Made by a program: the position numbers and the translations under genes. A stretch of DNA of 64,000 bases from Bradyrhizobium centrolobii (lineage in GTDB: Bacteria; Pseudomonadota; Alphaproteobacteria; Rhizobiales; Xanthobacteraceae): assembly GCF_001641635.1 (NCBI RefSeq), contig NZ_LUUB01000034.1:1-64000 (forward strand), read 5' to 3'. Numbering within the stretch: position 1 is the first letter of the stretch; every line of letters begins with the position of its first letter. The notes under the pieces were generated by a model. The model searched no databases. It was not told where the DNA came from and was given only the letters and a program-made list of their open reading frames with translations. Of the stretch, positions 37,855-46,735 are shown piece by piece.

Positions 37855-38823
37855 ATGCAAGAAAGCTCCAGGGGTTTGAACTCTGAAAATGTTTTGCGTT
37901 TTGGCCGCGCGTGCACACGACGCGGTTTGAGTCCGGCAGAAGGAGCGGCATTGCACTTGCACGAACTGGCGAACGATACGGGCCTTTCGATAGCAGAGGC
38001 CGATGCGTTGCAACTTCCCAACGCGCAATGGCGGGTTGGTTTGTCGGCTCGACCGACACATGGCGAAATTCATGTGTGGCGACTGCGTTTTTCCTCCACC
38101 GAACTAGCCAAACTGGGCTGGCACGTCATGACGGTCGAGGAGCGGGCGCGCGCTGAATCGTTTCGCTTCGCACGGGACCGAGAGCGATTTTGTCAGAGCA
38201 GGCTTTTGCTTCGACGGATGTTAGGCGAATATCTAGAGCGGAATCCCCGCAAGGTACCCATCATAGTGGGCCAGCACGGCAAGCCGCAATTGGACGAAAC
38301 GATCTCGCCACGCGGCCTGCAGTTCAACCTGACCCATAGCCACTCCGTAGCGTTGCTTGCAGTCACTGTCGGCCAGACCGTCGGAATCGATGTTGAAGAC
38401 ATCGCCAGCTTCAGCAACCCCGACGTTAGCACATTGGCTGAAGGCGTCCTGAGTAAGCGCGAGGTTGAGGCCATCATGGCGCTAGAGCGGGAAAGTAGGA
38501 TTCGCTCCTTTCTTCGATGCTGGACGCGAAAGGAGGCGCTATTGAAGGCGGTTGGAGTAGGCCTCCTTGCGAAGCTCGACGAGTTCAAAGTGCCGATGGA
38601 CGACCTTGAAAGGTGGAGTGTTCAATGGCGACCCGATCGCCGCTCCGATGCGTCAACGTTCCAGATGGCCGATTTGTCTGACGACGATTATTCGGCCGCA
38701 GTCGCCGCTCCCATGATCTCGGGGCCCGTGCATCTGTTCGATCTTCATCATCTGGGATTGACCGACATTTCCGTTGGTGAGCCCCAAATGAGGAGGTCTG
38801 CTTCCGAATTCGTGCCCCTTTGA
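37855..38823 (+). CDS. 4'-phosphopantetheinyl transferase, Sfp type
   Basis: The 322-residue protein shows the two signature blocks of the Sfp superfamily: VGIDVEDIASF and, about 45 residues later, CWTRKEALLKAVGVGL, plus NLTHSHSVALLAV before the first. It transfers phosphopantetheine from CoA to the conserved Ser of carrier domains and so should activate the five peptidyl carriers and one acyl carrier encoded in this window. It lies in a tight operon (6 and 15 base gaps) between deacetylase and lyase genes, which ties peptide synthesis to polysaccharide modification by gene order. Confidence 0.92.
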   Translation: MQESSRGLNSENVLRFGRACTRRGLSPAEGAALHLHELANDTGLSIAEADALQLPNAQWRVGLSARPTHGEIHVWRLRFSSTELAKLGWHVMTVEERARAESFRFARDRERFCQSRLLLRRMLGEYLERNPRKVPIIVGQHGKPQLDETISPRGLQFNLTHSHSVALLAVTVGQTVGIDVEDIASFSNPDVSTLAEGVLSKREVEAIMALERESRIRSFLRCWTRKEALLKAVGVGLLAKLDEFKVPMDDLERWSVQWRPDRRSDASTFQMADLSDDDYSAAVAAPMISGPVHLFDLHHLGLTDISVGEPQMRRSASEFVPL

Positions 38824-38838
38824 AGGAGAGGCCAAACC

Positions 38839-39630
38839 ATGCCGAGCGCATATAACATCGTCGCCGCGGCGGCGACGACATTCTTTGCGATAGTGCTGCC
38901 CGTGAATTGTTCATCCAGAGCGCAGGACGCGAACTTGGCGAATTGGACAGCCGTCGCGAACTCGAGGGCGCCCATCACCATTCGGAGCACTCCGTACGTA
39001 CCCGAATCCTCCGGTACTGACTGGAGCATCCGCCGGGCAGCTGCCGGTGCGATCGACATAATGCGCTTCGAGGTACGCGCAGGAGATATTTGGAGCGAAG
39101 ACCGCGCCTCGGGCGAAAACAAGGAGCGTTCCGAGCTGGATGGTTACAAGCGTCGTTTTGAATACGGCTCGGACGTTTGGGGCGCTTACTCCTTTCTCAT
39201 TGAGCCAGGCGCCGAGTATCAGTCCGACTGGACGGCCATCAGTCAGATGCACGGATCCAAGATCAGGCCTTTTCACATACACTTCAAACTTGGTCGTTTG
39301 ATCGTCTACAGCGAGGCTATGGGATCGCCCTCAGGGCCGCAAACAAGCATTCGCTACAACGAGATGCTAAGCCGCAACGAGTGGCACCACGTTGTATTTC
39401 ATCTGCGCGAGGGTGTTCCCAATGGGAAACTCGAAATCTGGCTGGATGGCAAGAAGGCTGTCGACTTCTCAGGAATGATTGGCGCGGCCGGTAATCAGGC
39501 TTATTGGAAATATGGAATCTATCGTGGCTATGGCCCGATCGCCACGCCGTTTGCCATTCAATTCGCTAACATGGAAGTTGGAACGTCCGAGCTTGCCTCA
39601 AGGGTAGCGACGCCGTTGCCTGTCAAATAG
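38839..39630 (+). CDS. Secreted polysaccharide lyase-like protein
   Basis: A 263-residue protein with an N-terminal signal sequence (hydrophobic AAAATTFFAIVLPV, Cys then SSRAQD). The domain contains ENKERSELDGYKRRF, DWTAISQMHG, FHIHFKLGRL, EWHHVVFHLREG, LEIWLDGKKAVDF and YWKYGIYRG, the concanavalin-like pattern of the polysaccharide lyase/heparin lyase family. The ERSEL and Y-K-G-YRG motifs are shared with the N-terminal domain at 1-3167 and the protein at 42630. It has a strong ribosome binding site (AAGGAGAGG). It likely acts in the periplasm or outside on uronate-containing polymer; activity is inferred. Confidence 0.8.
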   Translation: MPSAYNIVAAAATTFFAIVLPVNCSSRAQDANLANWTAVANSRAPITIRSTPYVPESSGTDWSIRRAAAGAIDIMRFEVRAGDIWSEDRASGENKERSELDGYKRRFEYGSDVWGAYSFLIEPGAEYQSDWTAISQMHGSKIRPFHIHFKLGRLIVYSEAMGSPSGPQTSIRYNEMLSRNEWHHVVFHLREGVPNGKLEIWLDGKKAVDFSGMIGAAGNQAYWKYGIYRGYGPIATPFAIQFANMEVGTSELASRVATPLPVK

Positions 39631-39780
39631 AACCAGCCTAACGAACCGAGCACCGACGCTCGCACAGCTCGCGGCCGGACGAGGGCGTGGTCACTACATC
39701 GACCGGCGACCACGCAATCACTCGTGAGCCCACCCCAACGGGCATGGTAGGTCAAATCGCAAGACCCGCTCACTTCCGAA

Positions 39781-39794
39781 CGGTCGAACGACCG
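39781..39794. terminator. Short hairpin between convergent genes
   Basis: CGGTCG-AA-CGACCG forms a 6-bp stem between the convergent lyase and export-lipoprotein genes. It has no T-run on either strand, so a terminator role is only suggested by position. Confidence 0.25.
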
Positions 39795-39828
39795 GGATCG
39801 CCAGATCTAGCGGCGGGAGTGCCGCAGC

Positions 39829-41022
39829 TCAGTTTCCAACGCTTATAGGCTGCGTCACGATAGTGGTGCTCGAGCCCGTACCAAGCGCTTTCACCGAGTT
39901 TGCGAGTGTGACCGGGTCCTGAGCCGTTGCCACGATTGTTCGGACAAAGTTCAGGAATTTAGTCGATTCGACGGCTGCGGCGTTCGAAACGTAAATCACG
40001 TCCTTGTTGCGCATTTCGAACCTCGAGGTGAGGAAGTAGCCGCCGGCGTCGCGCAGGTCTGCCTGGTAGATGATCGGGATAACAGGTCCGTCGAAGCGCG
40101 AAATGTCGACTCCAAGCTGCGCCGCGACCTCACGCGTTTCGCCGCGGTAGAGGAACACGCAAGCTGGGTCTGCCGACAGGTCACTCAAGCCGGTCGCCTT
40201 TGCGATCGCCTCAGACATTGAAACGCGCCACGCTTCGAACGGAAACTGTCCCTGGCGCCCCGATGCTCCGAAGGCGAGGAAGGTCTGGGGTTCGCGGTAA
40301 ACATAAATCATGTCTCGCGGACGGACATAAATGTTATTTGCGGGCTCGTCGATGAGAGCGCCGAACGGGGCAACTGCCTTCTTCCCGTTTCGCTCAAGGA
40401 CGATCCAGGATTCGTTGCCCGCCCCCAAGAGGCCGCCGGCGCGTCCGATCGCCTCCAGGAGGTGCTCTCCGCCGGCATTTGCCGCATACCGTCCCGCTGA
40501 ACGGACGTCTCCCAACACGGTAAAGGCGGATGAACGCTGCTCCAGCAAGGTTACGACAGCATTGGGCTCAAGCGACCGCTTTTTCAGGGCTGCGACGATC
40601 TCGCGTTCTATCTCCGCCGTCGTCCGCCCCTTGGCAGGTATCGGCCCCGCCGACGGTACCGTTATGTTGCCATCCGGACCTACCGACTGCGGAGGGACGG
40701 TGAAGAAATTGCCCGGACGCACCCCCAGATCGTTCTGCACAAAGAGGCCCGCGCCCGTTTCATACACGGTCACGCCCAGGATGTCACCGATCTCCACCAC
40801 AACTCGCTGGGGCCCGCGCCCATCGGCAATTCTGCCCGCGATCCTTGGGGCGTGCGCTGCAAGGACGTTGAGCGTCTCTGGCCGCAGCCGAACAAGAGCG
40901 TACGGAAAGTCACTCTGACCAGATGTGATGTCCCAGCTTTGTGGACCGGCAACCGGCATGATCCCACATCCGCCTACTAACGCGGAAATCAGCGCCGTCA
41001 CAAATACTAGCCGGAAATGCAT
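39829..41022 (-). CDS. Outer-membrane polysaccharide export lipoprotein (Wza/OPX family)
   Basis: From ATG 41022 the protein starts MHFRLVFVTALISALVGGC, a lipoprotein signal with the lipobox Cys at residue 19 (an in-frame GTG at 41055 would add 11 residues). It then has the Poly_export domain (EIGDILGVTVYET, GNITVPSAGPIPAKGRT, EIEREIVAALKKRS) and SLBB-type segments (FTVLGDVRSAGRYAANAGGEHLLEAIGRAGG). It forms the export channel that docks on the Wzc-like protein. The C-terminal hydrophobic or amphipathic region is short, as in alphaproteobacterial forms. Confidence 0.9.
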   Translation of the reverse strand: MHFRLVFVTALISALVGGCGIMPVAGPQSWDITSGQSDFPYALVRLRPETLNVLAAHAPRIAGRIADGRGPQRVVVEIGDILGVTVYETGAGLFVQNDLGVRPGNFFTVPPQSVGPDGNITVPSAGPIPAKGRTTAEIEREIVAALKKRSLEPNAVVTLLEQRSSAFTVLGDVRSAGRYAANAGGEHLLEAIGRAGGLLGAGNESWIVLERNGKKAVAPFGALIDEPANNIYVRPRDMIYVYREPQTFLAFGASGRQGQFPFEAWRVSMSEAIAKATGLSDLSADPACVFLYRGETREVAAQLGVDISRFDGPVIPIIYQADLRDAGGYFLTSRFEMRNKDVIYVSNAAAVESTKFLNFVRTIVATAQDPVTLANSVKALGTGSSTTIVTQPISVGN

Positions 41023-41440
41023 GCCCTTACCCCCGTCCCAGCTCCGCTCTAACACGTCGGAGCTCCGGAGTAGGATGAGCTAGAGGCCGACAATTTAATA
41101 TTTTCAAACGAGTGTTTCCTGAAAAGCACAGCAAAACCGAGAAGGGCGTAAAGAGCCCTGATCGAGATCGCGTTCCAGCGGGCGAAGCCCGCTGTTAAGG
41201 CGCTCCGCATTGATTTTTAACCCATTTGGGTAAATGGTCCCCTAGTGTCGCCCTTCCGACCATTCGGGCGTTCAGTCCGATCGAATCACCCTACCCTCGA
41301 ACTTTGCGCACCCCCCGGGGGGAAATCCAGATCTCGAGGGGACAGCAATGCGCGCTAGCACTGTCGGCCGCAGCGGCAGCCTTTTGGGAAGGCAATCCTT
41401 GTGAGGCCAGCCCATTCGACCAGGCCGCCGCGCACCCAGT
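41023..41440. other. Upstream region of the export gene, 418 bases
   Basis: No gene is supported. A perfect hairpin AGCGGGC-GAA-GCCCGCT lies at 41177-41193 and an inverted repeat ACCCA-TT-TGGGT at 41220-41231. Both are upstream of the export lipoprotein gene on its strand and downstream of the GT2 gene, so they could be an operator or part of a terminator; neither has a T-run. Confidence 0.45.
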
Positions 41441-42484
41441 CTAACCGGCCCACAGGCTTTCGGGGGTGGCTTCGGGACGAGCGACGGCATGAGCAGCTGA
41501 ATGAACGACCCTGCTCCGAATTGATGCCTCTGGAGGGCAACGTCTCCTGAGGACGCCGACAGCAAATCCACCGGCTGAAAGATACCAGGTCAGGACACTG
41601 AAGAGCCCCAGATTTAATGACTTTGTCCGGATGGCCATTACGGCGATCGGCATCCCCGCGGCGGTCAACAGCGTCAATGTTGGCAAAGTCAGTTGAGCCG
41701 CCAAGATGGAGCAGGCCCAGTAGGCCCATACACCTATCGAGAGTGGAACAATTCGCACCTCCCGCAGCACGCGTCCGACATATCGGCCAGCCATTGCTGC
41801 GCGAAAGAGCTCACCGGAGCTTAAAAAACGGCCACTGAAGATGCGATGCCAAAGCAGCCGCCACGTTCCCATGGCATAGCTATAGTGGTCCACGGCCTTG
41901 TCCTCGAGCAGCACGAGCCGCCAGCCCCTCGACCGAAGGCGTGCTCCAAGATCGTACTCCTCGAACGCATGAAGATTTCGGTCAGAAAGGTACCCGACCT
42001 GCGAGATCGCGGTGCGCCGATAGAGACCGCCTCCGTTGAGGCAGTCAACGTCGCGCGAGTCCTTCTTGCGCGCCCGCTGGAAGCGCTTGATCCGCCCCTT
42101 GAGCTCCAGATTGTCAGTTCGCATCTCATGGATGTATCCACCAACGCCGGCGACCTCATTTTGATGATCCAGGATCTCGATTGCCTTGCGTATGAACGCG
42201 GCATCGAGCTCCATGTCTCCGTCGAGGATGTAGATATATTCGCCCCTGCAGTATTGGTAACCTAGCTGGGGCCCGACGCCGCATCGTCTCTCCAAGACAT
42301 CTTCCAGCACGACCACTGACGTTGGGAACTGCTTTGCAATCGCGACCGTCCCGTCCGTCGAAGCGCTGTCGGCAATAATGACTTCGCCGTCGTAATCCGC
42401 GACCGCAGCGAGCGCGCTCTCGATGGCTTTTGCGATGTTAGCCGCCTCGTTAAGGGTCTTAATAATAATGCTGATCTTAATCAT
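41441..42484 (-). CDS. Glycosyltransferase family 2 with C-terminal membrane segments
   Basis: The 347-residue protein has the GT-A opening ISIIIKTLNEAANIAKAIES, the nucleotide-binding VIIADSASTDGT, the metal site LDGDMELDAAF and the acceptor-side motif FEEYDLGARLRSRGW. Two or three hydrophobic segments near the C-terminus would anchor it to the inner membrane. It adds one sugar of the repeat unit; specificity is unknown. ATG 42484 is the start. The final 40 residues are Pro/Arg-rich and look disordered. Confidence 0.85.
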   Translation of the reverse strand: MIKISIIIKTLNEAANIAKAIESALAAVADYDGEVIIADSASTDGTVAIAKQFPTSVVVLEDVLERRCGVGPQLGYQYCRGEYIYILDGDMELDAAFIRKAIEILDHQNEVAGVGGYIHEMRTDNLELKGRIKRFQRARKKDSRDVDCLNGGGLYRRTAISQVGYLSDRNLHAFEEYDLGARLRSRGWRLVLLEDKAVDHYSYAMGTWRLLWHRIFSGRFLSSGELFRAAMAGRYVGRVLREVRIVPLSIGVWAYWACSILAAQLTLPTLTLLTAAGMPIAVMAIRTKSLNLGLFSVLTWYLSAGGFAVGVLRRRCPPEASIRSRVVHSAAHAVARPEATPESLWAG

Positions 42485-42629
42485 TTTCGCCCTATATCCC
42501 CTGAAGCCGGGCCAAAATAATACTCTAGCAAGAGATTCAATTTGAATCCAACGAAACGCGCTGCCGCCCAGCGAAATCCTAAACGATTCTGATTGTCATC
42601 GCGACGATGCTCAAGTCGCACAAGTGGGT

Positions 42630-43595
42630 CTAATCGCGACCATCGAGGCGACCGTCGTTGGTGCCGAACGCCTGCCGTTCGACTGCGGAGAAAGTTGCGC
42701 CTCGAACTGTCGGACCAATCCAGAGGACATCCGTCCGTTCGCCAACCCTTCCGCCGCGATAGAGTCCCTGCTTGACGTATACGCGTCGGCCGGGCGGGAC
42801 CGGAGAAGTCCCCTCAAGCGCCAATCTAAACTGCCTCTCACCTTCGTCACGTCGCCAGATGGCGAAGGCGCCCTTTCGCCAATCTACTCTGAATACGAAA
42901 TCCGTCCATTTACCCAATCTCAGGAGCCCACCATCCGAAAACTCAATTTGGTTAAACATATATCGCTGCGGCCCGCCGATGACCCGCTGAGCAGCGACCA
43001 ATCCTCCCCACCCGTAGAATTGCCAAACAAAGGCCCAGCTGTTGCAGGCGTTTCCGTCGTCGGCCGAGCAATCGGCAGGGGCGAATGCCGACCACGGGAG
43101 TTGTTGGCCCTCCCAGGTGGTTGGGAAATAGTAGCTCGTCGCATAGTATTGAAGTCCACTCGCGGACCCCTCCCTGATCTCTGTCCCGCCGCTGTCTTGC
43201 ATCGAAAACATCTCGGCGCGCTCGCTGTTAGCATGTAGCGCCAGCGGGTCATCGTTAGGCTGCACTTCAATGCGGACCGCGGCCTTGCCATGCCAGGTCT
43301 GAAACCCATCCACCCGTATCCGGCAATCGTCCACAGCTTGTTGACCGTACCAACCTCCCCATCGAAGCTCGCTCCAGTTCGTAGCAAAAGAGATGCCCTC
43401 ACCCGGCGGCTCGCTGCTTGGCGGAAGCCTGTAGGTCACATGCCTCTCTCCGCGAATGACCGCCCGGCATCGCTTTGATGTATCCGGGATCGGCGACGCC
43501 GCCTCACTCGACAGAGGTCGCGCCTCAAGCGCTTGCGCACGACCCGCCACTGGAATGGCAGCGATGAAAAGCAGACAGAACACGTTCTTCAACAA
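42630..43595 (-). CDS. Secreted polysaccharide lyase-like protein
   Basis: From TTG 43595, which has GGAGG 8 bases upstream, the protein begins MLKNVFCLLFIAAIPVAGRA, a good signal peptide (a TTG at 43613 would add six residues). The mature part carries AAVRIEVQPNDDP, NSERAEMF, WEGQQLPWSAFAP, WTDFVFRVDWRKGAFAIW and VYVKQGLYRGGRV, the third copy in this window of the lyase-like motif set. It lies upstream of the GT2 and export-lipoprotein genes on the same strand. It probably trims the polymer during export; biochemical activity is not shown by sequence alone. Confidence 0.8.
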   Translation of the reverse strand: MLKNVFCLLFIAAIPVAGRAQALEARPLSSEAASPIPDTSKRCRAVIRGERHVTYRLPPSSEPPGEGISFATNWSELRWGGWYGQQAVDDCRIRVDGFQTWHGKAAVRIEVQPNDDPLALHANSERAEMFSMQDSGGTEIREGSASGLQYYATSYYFPTTWEGQQLPWSAFAPADCSADDGNACNSWAFVWQFYGWGGLVAAQRVIGGPQRYMFNQIEFSDGGLLRLGKWTDFVFRVDWRKGAFAIWRRDEGERQFRLALEGTSPVPPGRRVYVKQGLYRGGRVGERTDVLWIGPTVRGATFSAVERQAFGTNDGRLDGRD

Positions 43596-43613
43596 GCCGG
43601 CCACCTCCAGCAA

Positions 43614-43976
43614 CGTCCTGAAAGTTAATGCGCCGAAGTATATCCCGCCTAGGCGATTGCGTTAAGTTGGGCATCGAATGATCGCGCGATGCCGCCAATG
43701 ACCGAGGCCGTGGCCGCAGATCCACCCAACAGGCTTGGCGCTTCAAATTTGCCATAGACGAACGATCACGGCGGCGCAGCCGCCAGGCCCGTCGAAAGGC
43801 GCCTAAGTCGCCTTTGATGACCTGACGCCGTTCGGCCGTCTCGAAGGGCGAGCCTCGGTTTAATTATTTAATGTTTGCGCGCCGTCGATTTTTGGCTATA
43901 GTCACTTAGTTAATTTTCAGTAAATTCACGTATATGCATTAAATTACCTTGTGCGCTCAATTAGTTCGGTGCTGAT
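43614..43976. promoter_or_regulatory. AT-rich divergent control region, 363 bases
   Basis: The half near the forward gene (43850-43960) is strikingly AT-rich, with TTTAATTATTTAATG and TTAATTTTCAGTAAATT, and must carry the promoter of the initiating transferase. The half near the lyase gene shows no motif I recognise. Confidence 0.45.
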
Positions 43977-45437
43977 TTGACGGACGGTTCGGATATTCGT
44001 AGCGAGATTAATCGGCTCGGGCGCGGGTCCTTCGGAATACCCCTTCGCATTTCGGAGAGCGTAATTCCGTATCTACTGTCGACGGTCGATCTGGCGGTCA
44101 TACTCATTTCGAGCGCAGTTGCGGGCGGCGGCTATCAATTGCTGGTCCGCCACGACACGCCGAACCTGCTTCCCTATTGCGCAATCGGGATCCTTGCAGG
44201 ACTGCTCTACGTTCTCCGAATGGGCGGCAGAGGTCACTACAGATTTCCGGACGCGATGGAACCGCGCCTTGAGACCAGCGCAATCATGTCTTGCTGGTTC
44301 GTGACGGCACTGTTGTTGGCGCTTCTTGCATTCCTGCTCAAGATTGGTCCGAGTTACTCTCGCGGCGCCCTCATCGCCTTTGGCCTCCTCGCGCCATTGC
44401 TTTTGTTCGCGGCACGCAGCCTCTCGAAAGCGTCCCTGGCCGCAGCAGTATCTCACAGGATCGTCGGATGGCGTCCTATCGTACTGATAGGCTTGTCGGG
44501 TGAGGTTGCCGCCTTGAGAAGGCAACGGCTGCTGACGCAGTTCGGCACAGGAGATGTCAAGATCTTTCTGCTGAGCGATGCTGACAGCCCGGTTGCCGCA
44601 CTGGCGGACGAAAGCGTTCTGAGTTCGGCCAGCGACTTCGCCAGACGTCAAGATTGTCGGGAAGTTCTGCTTGCTTTGCCATGGACGGACACCGGGCGTC
44701 TCGATTTCGTCCGCAGTCATTTGAGAGCTCTTCCAACGGGCGCCTGGCTTCTGCCCGACGCCAATATTCGCTCGCTAACGCGCAACGCTTCGTCCGAGTG
44801 CCTTCGTACCCTGGCCATTCCTGTCCAGAGCGCTCCGCTCACCGAGGCCCAATGCGTGATCAAGCGCACTGCCGATATCATCCTGGCGACCTTGGCCCTG
44901 CTTTTCTTTTCGCCGATCATGGCCATTACGGCTATCGCCATCAAATTGGACAGCCCCGGCCCGATCATTTTTCGGCAGGATCGGAAAGGCTTCAACAAGA
45001 AGCGTTTTACGATACTCAAGTTCCGAACGATGACCGTTCAGGAGAACGGTCCGGCAGTTGCGCAAGCCACGCGGGACGATCCACGCGTGACGGAGATCGG
45101 ACGCATACTGCGATCCATGAGCGTCGACGAGTTACCGCAATTGTTCAATGTCTTGAAGGGAGACATGTCCCTGGTGGGGCCTCGCCCTCACGCATTGGCC
45201 CACGATGATCAGTTTGAGAAAATGTTAAGCGACTATTCCGTTCGCCAACACGTGAAGCCGGGCATCACCGGTTGGGCTCAATGTAACGGTGCCAGGGGCG
45301 CGACTCCATCGGTGGACCACATCGCTGAGAGGGTTCGACTGGACCTTTGGTATATCAACAACTGGAGCCTGAAGCTCGACGCCCAAATCCTAGTCAAAAC
45401 GTTTTCCGAAGTACTGAAGCAACGTAATGCATATTAG
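43977..45437 (+). CDS. Polyprenyl-phosphate sugar-1-phosphate transferase (WcaJ/ExoY-like initiating enzyme)
   Basis: The 486-residue protein has four N-terminal membrane helices, a CoA-binding-like middle domain, one further helix and the bacterial sugar transferase domain: IKRTADIILATLALL, DSPGPIIFRQDRKGFNKK, ILKFRTM, SVDELPQLFNVLKGDMSLVG, GPRPHA and KPGITGWAQCNGARG. It transfers the first sugar-1-phosphate to undecaprenyl phosphate at the inner membrane and so starts repeat-unit assembly. The only start available downstream of the in-frame stop at 43962 is TTG 43977, with no clear ribosome binding site, which suggests weak translation. Confidence 0.92.
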   Translation: MTDGSDIRSEINRLGRGSFGIPLRISESVIPYLLSTVDLAVILISSAVAGGGYQLLVRHDTPNLLPYCAIGILAGLLYVLRMGGRGHYRFPDAMEPRLETSAIMSCWFVTALLLALLAFLLKIGPSYSRGALIAFGLLAPLLLFAARSLSKASLAAAVSHRIVGWRPIVLIGLSGEVAALRRQRLLTQFGTGDVKIFLLSDADSPVAALADESVLSSASDFARRQDCREVLLALPWTDTGRLDFVRSHLRALPTGAWLLPDANIRSLTRNASSECLRTLAIPVQSAPLTEAQCVIKRTADIILATLALLFFSPIMAITAIAIKLDSPGPIIFRQDRKGFNKKRFTILKFRTMTVQENGPAVAQATRDDPRVTEIGRILRSMSVDELPQLFNVLKGDMSLVGPRPHALAHDDQFEKMLSDYSVRQHVKPGITGWAQCNGARGATPSVDHIAERVRLDLWYINNWSLKLDAQILVKTFSEVLKQRNAY

Positions 45438-45781
45438 GCGATGCGGCGGCACAGAGGCATTCAGTTGCGCCTTTCCAGGTCGTCAGCCGGATCTCCAGAA
45501 AGACCGAACGAGTACACATCCTACGATGAGAAATTGCTCCGCGCGGTCCGAACATGCGCCAGCAGCTCTCGAGGCAGGTGCACACTCAGACAAGGAGTAA
45601 CTGTAACCCAATCTCAACCTGGCTCAACAGATCCCTGGAGAGCGAGAGGCGTATCGCAAGACGCGATTCCGTTTCGGCGACTTATCGTCGCCGTACATGC
45701 TCGTTGGACTCGTCACGTTTGCAGGAATACCGTTGATTTATCGAGCATAGATTGCTCAGGAAGATGCAGGCCCCGCCTGCC
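45438..45781. other. Intergenic stretch with a possible gene remnant, 344 bases
   Basis: Between two convergent genes. A forward frame at 45607-45750 encodes 47 residues ending in PYMLVGLVTFAGIPLIYRA, which looks like a membrane segment, but no start codon lies at its head. The same frame upstream has two stops (at 45598 and 45604) following a 23-residue ATG peptide that ends with AAGGAG. It may be a decayed small membrane protein gene. No other feature is seen. Confidence 0.35.
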
Positions 45782-46237
45782 TCAGGGAACGACACCGCTG
45801 CTGGACAGGGCCGGCTCGGCAACCACTCGGCTGGAGCCCTTCGGCAGGTCAGACGACCCAGTAGACTCCGCTCGATCGCCTCGCCCCGGAGGTAGACAAC
45901 CAAGGCAAATGATGAGCCTTTTGTTCAGCCTTTCATCTGCCGCGCGATTTATTGCCTCCAGAGCAGCTACCCACTCTTTGGAGTAAGGCTTAAACTTGGA
46001 AAGATCTTCGTCGATCCGCACATCGTCTGACGTCATCTGCGGCTTGTGCGTGGCTTGAACGCTGGCGCTCGCGCGATTGCCATCTTTACCCAGAGAGGAA
46101 AGCTTAGCCGGCACGCGGCCGCGGCTGTCCCACTTCAAGGCCGGATTCATGGAGGGGGGCATGAAGCTTCTCGTCTCCCTGGAACACCCGCAGAGAGACA
46201 AGGCCATAGCCAGCAAAAGCACGAAGTGCCTGGCCAT
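45782..46237 (-). CDS. Small lipoprotein of unknown function
   Basis: The 151-residue product begins MARHFVLLLAMALSLCGCSR, a lipoprotein signal with the lipobox Cys at residue 18. The rest is polar, with a stretch SKEWVAALEAINRAADERLNKRLIICLGC that may form a helix, and a Ser/Gly-rich tail. I recognise no family. It lies convergent with the initiating transferase gene, so a role at the cell envelope is plausible but not demonstrated. Confidence 0.6.
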   Translation of the reverse strand: MARHFVLLLAMALSLCGCSRETRSFMPPSMNPALKWDSRGRVPAKLSSLGKDGNRASASVQATHKPQMTSDDVRIDEDLSKFKPYSKEWVAALEAINRAADERLNKRLIICLGCLPPGRGDRAESTGSSDLPKGSSRVVAEPALSSSGVVP

Positions 46238-46459
46238 TATCGACGCCTCGCAATATGATAATTTAATCTACCGAAATATGGTAAATATTTAATTAGCTCG
46301 ACCCAACCAGTGATCTCGACAAGCAAGATTTCCGAAAGCCGGTACCCCTGAGCCAAAAAGGTTTGACAGGGAGCTGCTTACCGAAGGAGTTGGCATAGCG
46401 GCTAGGCGATGGTCCCTTGCTCGAGCGTCAGGGGAGCCTCAACGGATGGTAACCTCAGC

Positions 46460-46735
46460 CTAGTCGTGGTCTCGGCAGTCCAATTGGTTGCCGATCTCTC
46501 CCGACCGCCACGAGGCACCGATCTCCCGATCGCGAATGACACCAGTGTTGCTCGCCACAGCGGTGTCCTCTCTCAGGGCGTTGACCGTACTCACCATCTT
46601 AAAACCATCAGGAAATTCGACAAGGCAGGCGTACATGGTTCCGACTGCGAGCACGCGGCATCGCTGCCCCTGCCGGCCCTCGTTGGTCCAGCGATAGATA
46701 TAAGGAAAATGGGAGCAGGAAGCGCCGTCGTTCAT
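46460..46735 (-). CDS. Small conserved hypothetical protein (YIYRW...GQRCRVL type)
   Basis: From ATG 46735 the product has 91 residues. The segment PYIYRWTN, then GQRCRVLAVGTM and LVEFPDGFKMVSTVNALRE resembles a family of short proteins that I associate with Bradyrhizobium and relatives; the function is unknown. Its start overlaps the stop of the upstream frame as ATGA (46732-46735), which supports this start over a farther one at 46771 and suggests translational coupling. Confidence 0.6.
   Translation of the reverse strand: MNDGASCSHFPYIYRWTNEGRQGQRCRVLAVGTMYACLVEFPDGFKMVSTVNALREDTAVASNTGVIRDREIGASWRSGEIGNQLDCRDHD

Noticed and set aside
41177..41193. Rho-independent terminator
   Set aside because: The stem is perfect but no T-run follows on either strand.
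45441..45986. 181-codon forward frame after the initiating transferase
   Set aside because: Arg/Ser-rich, and its second half is antisense to a lipoprotein gene with a clear signal peptide.
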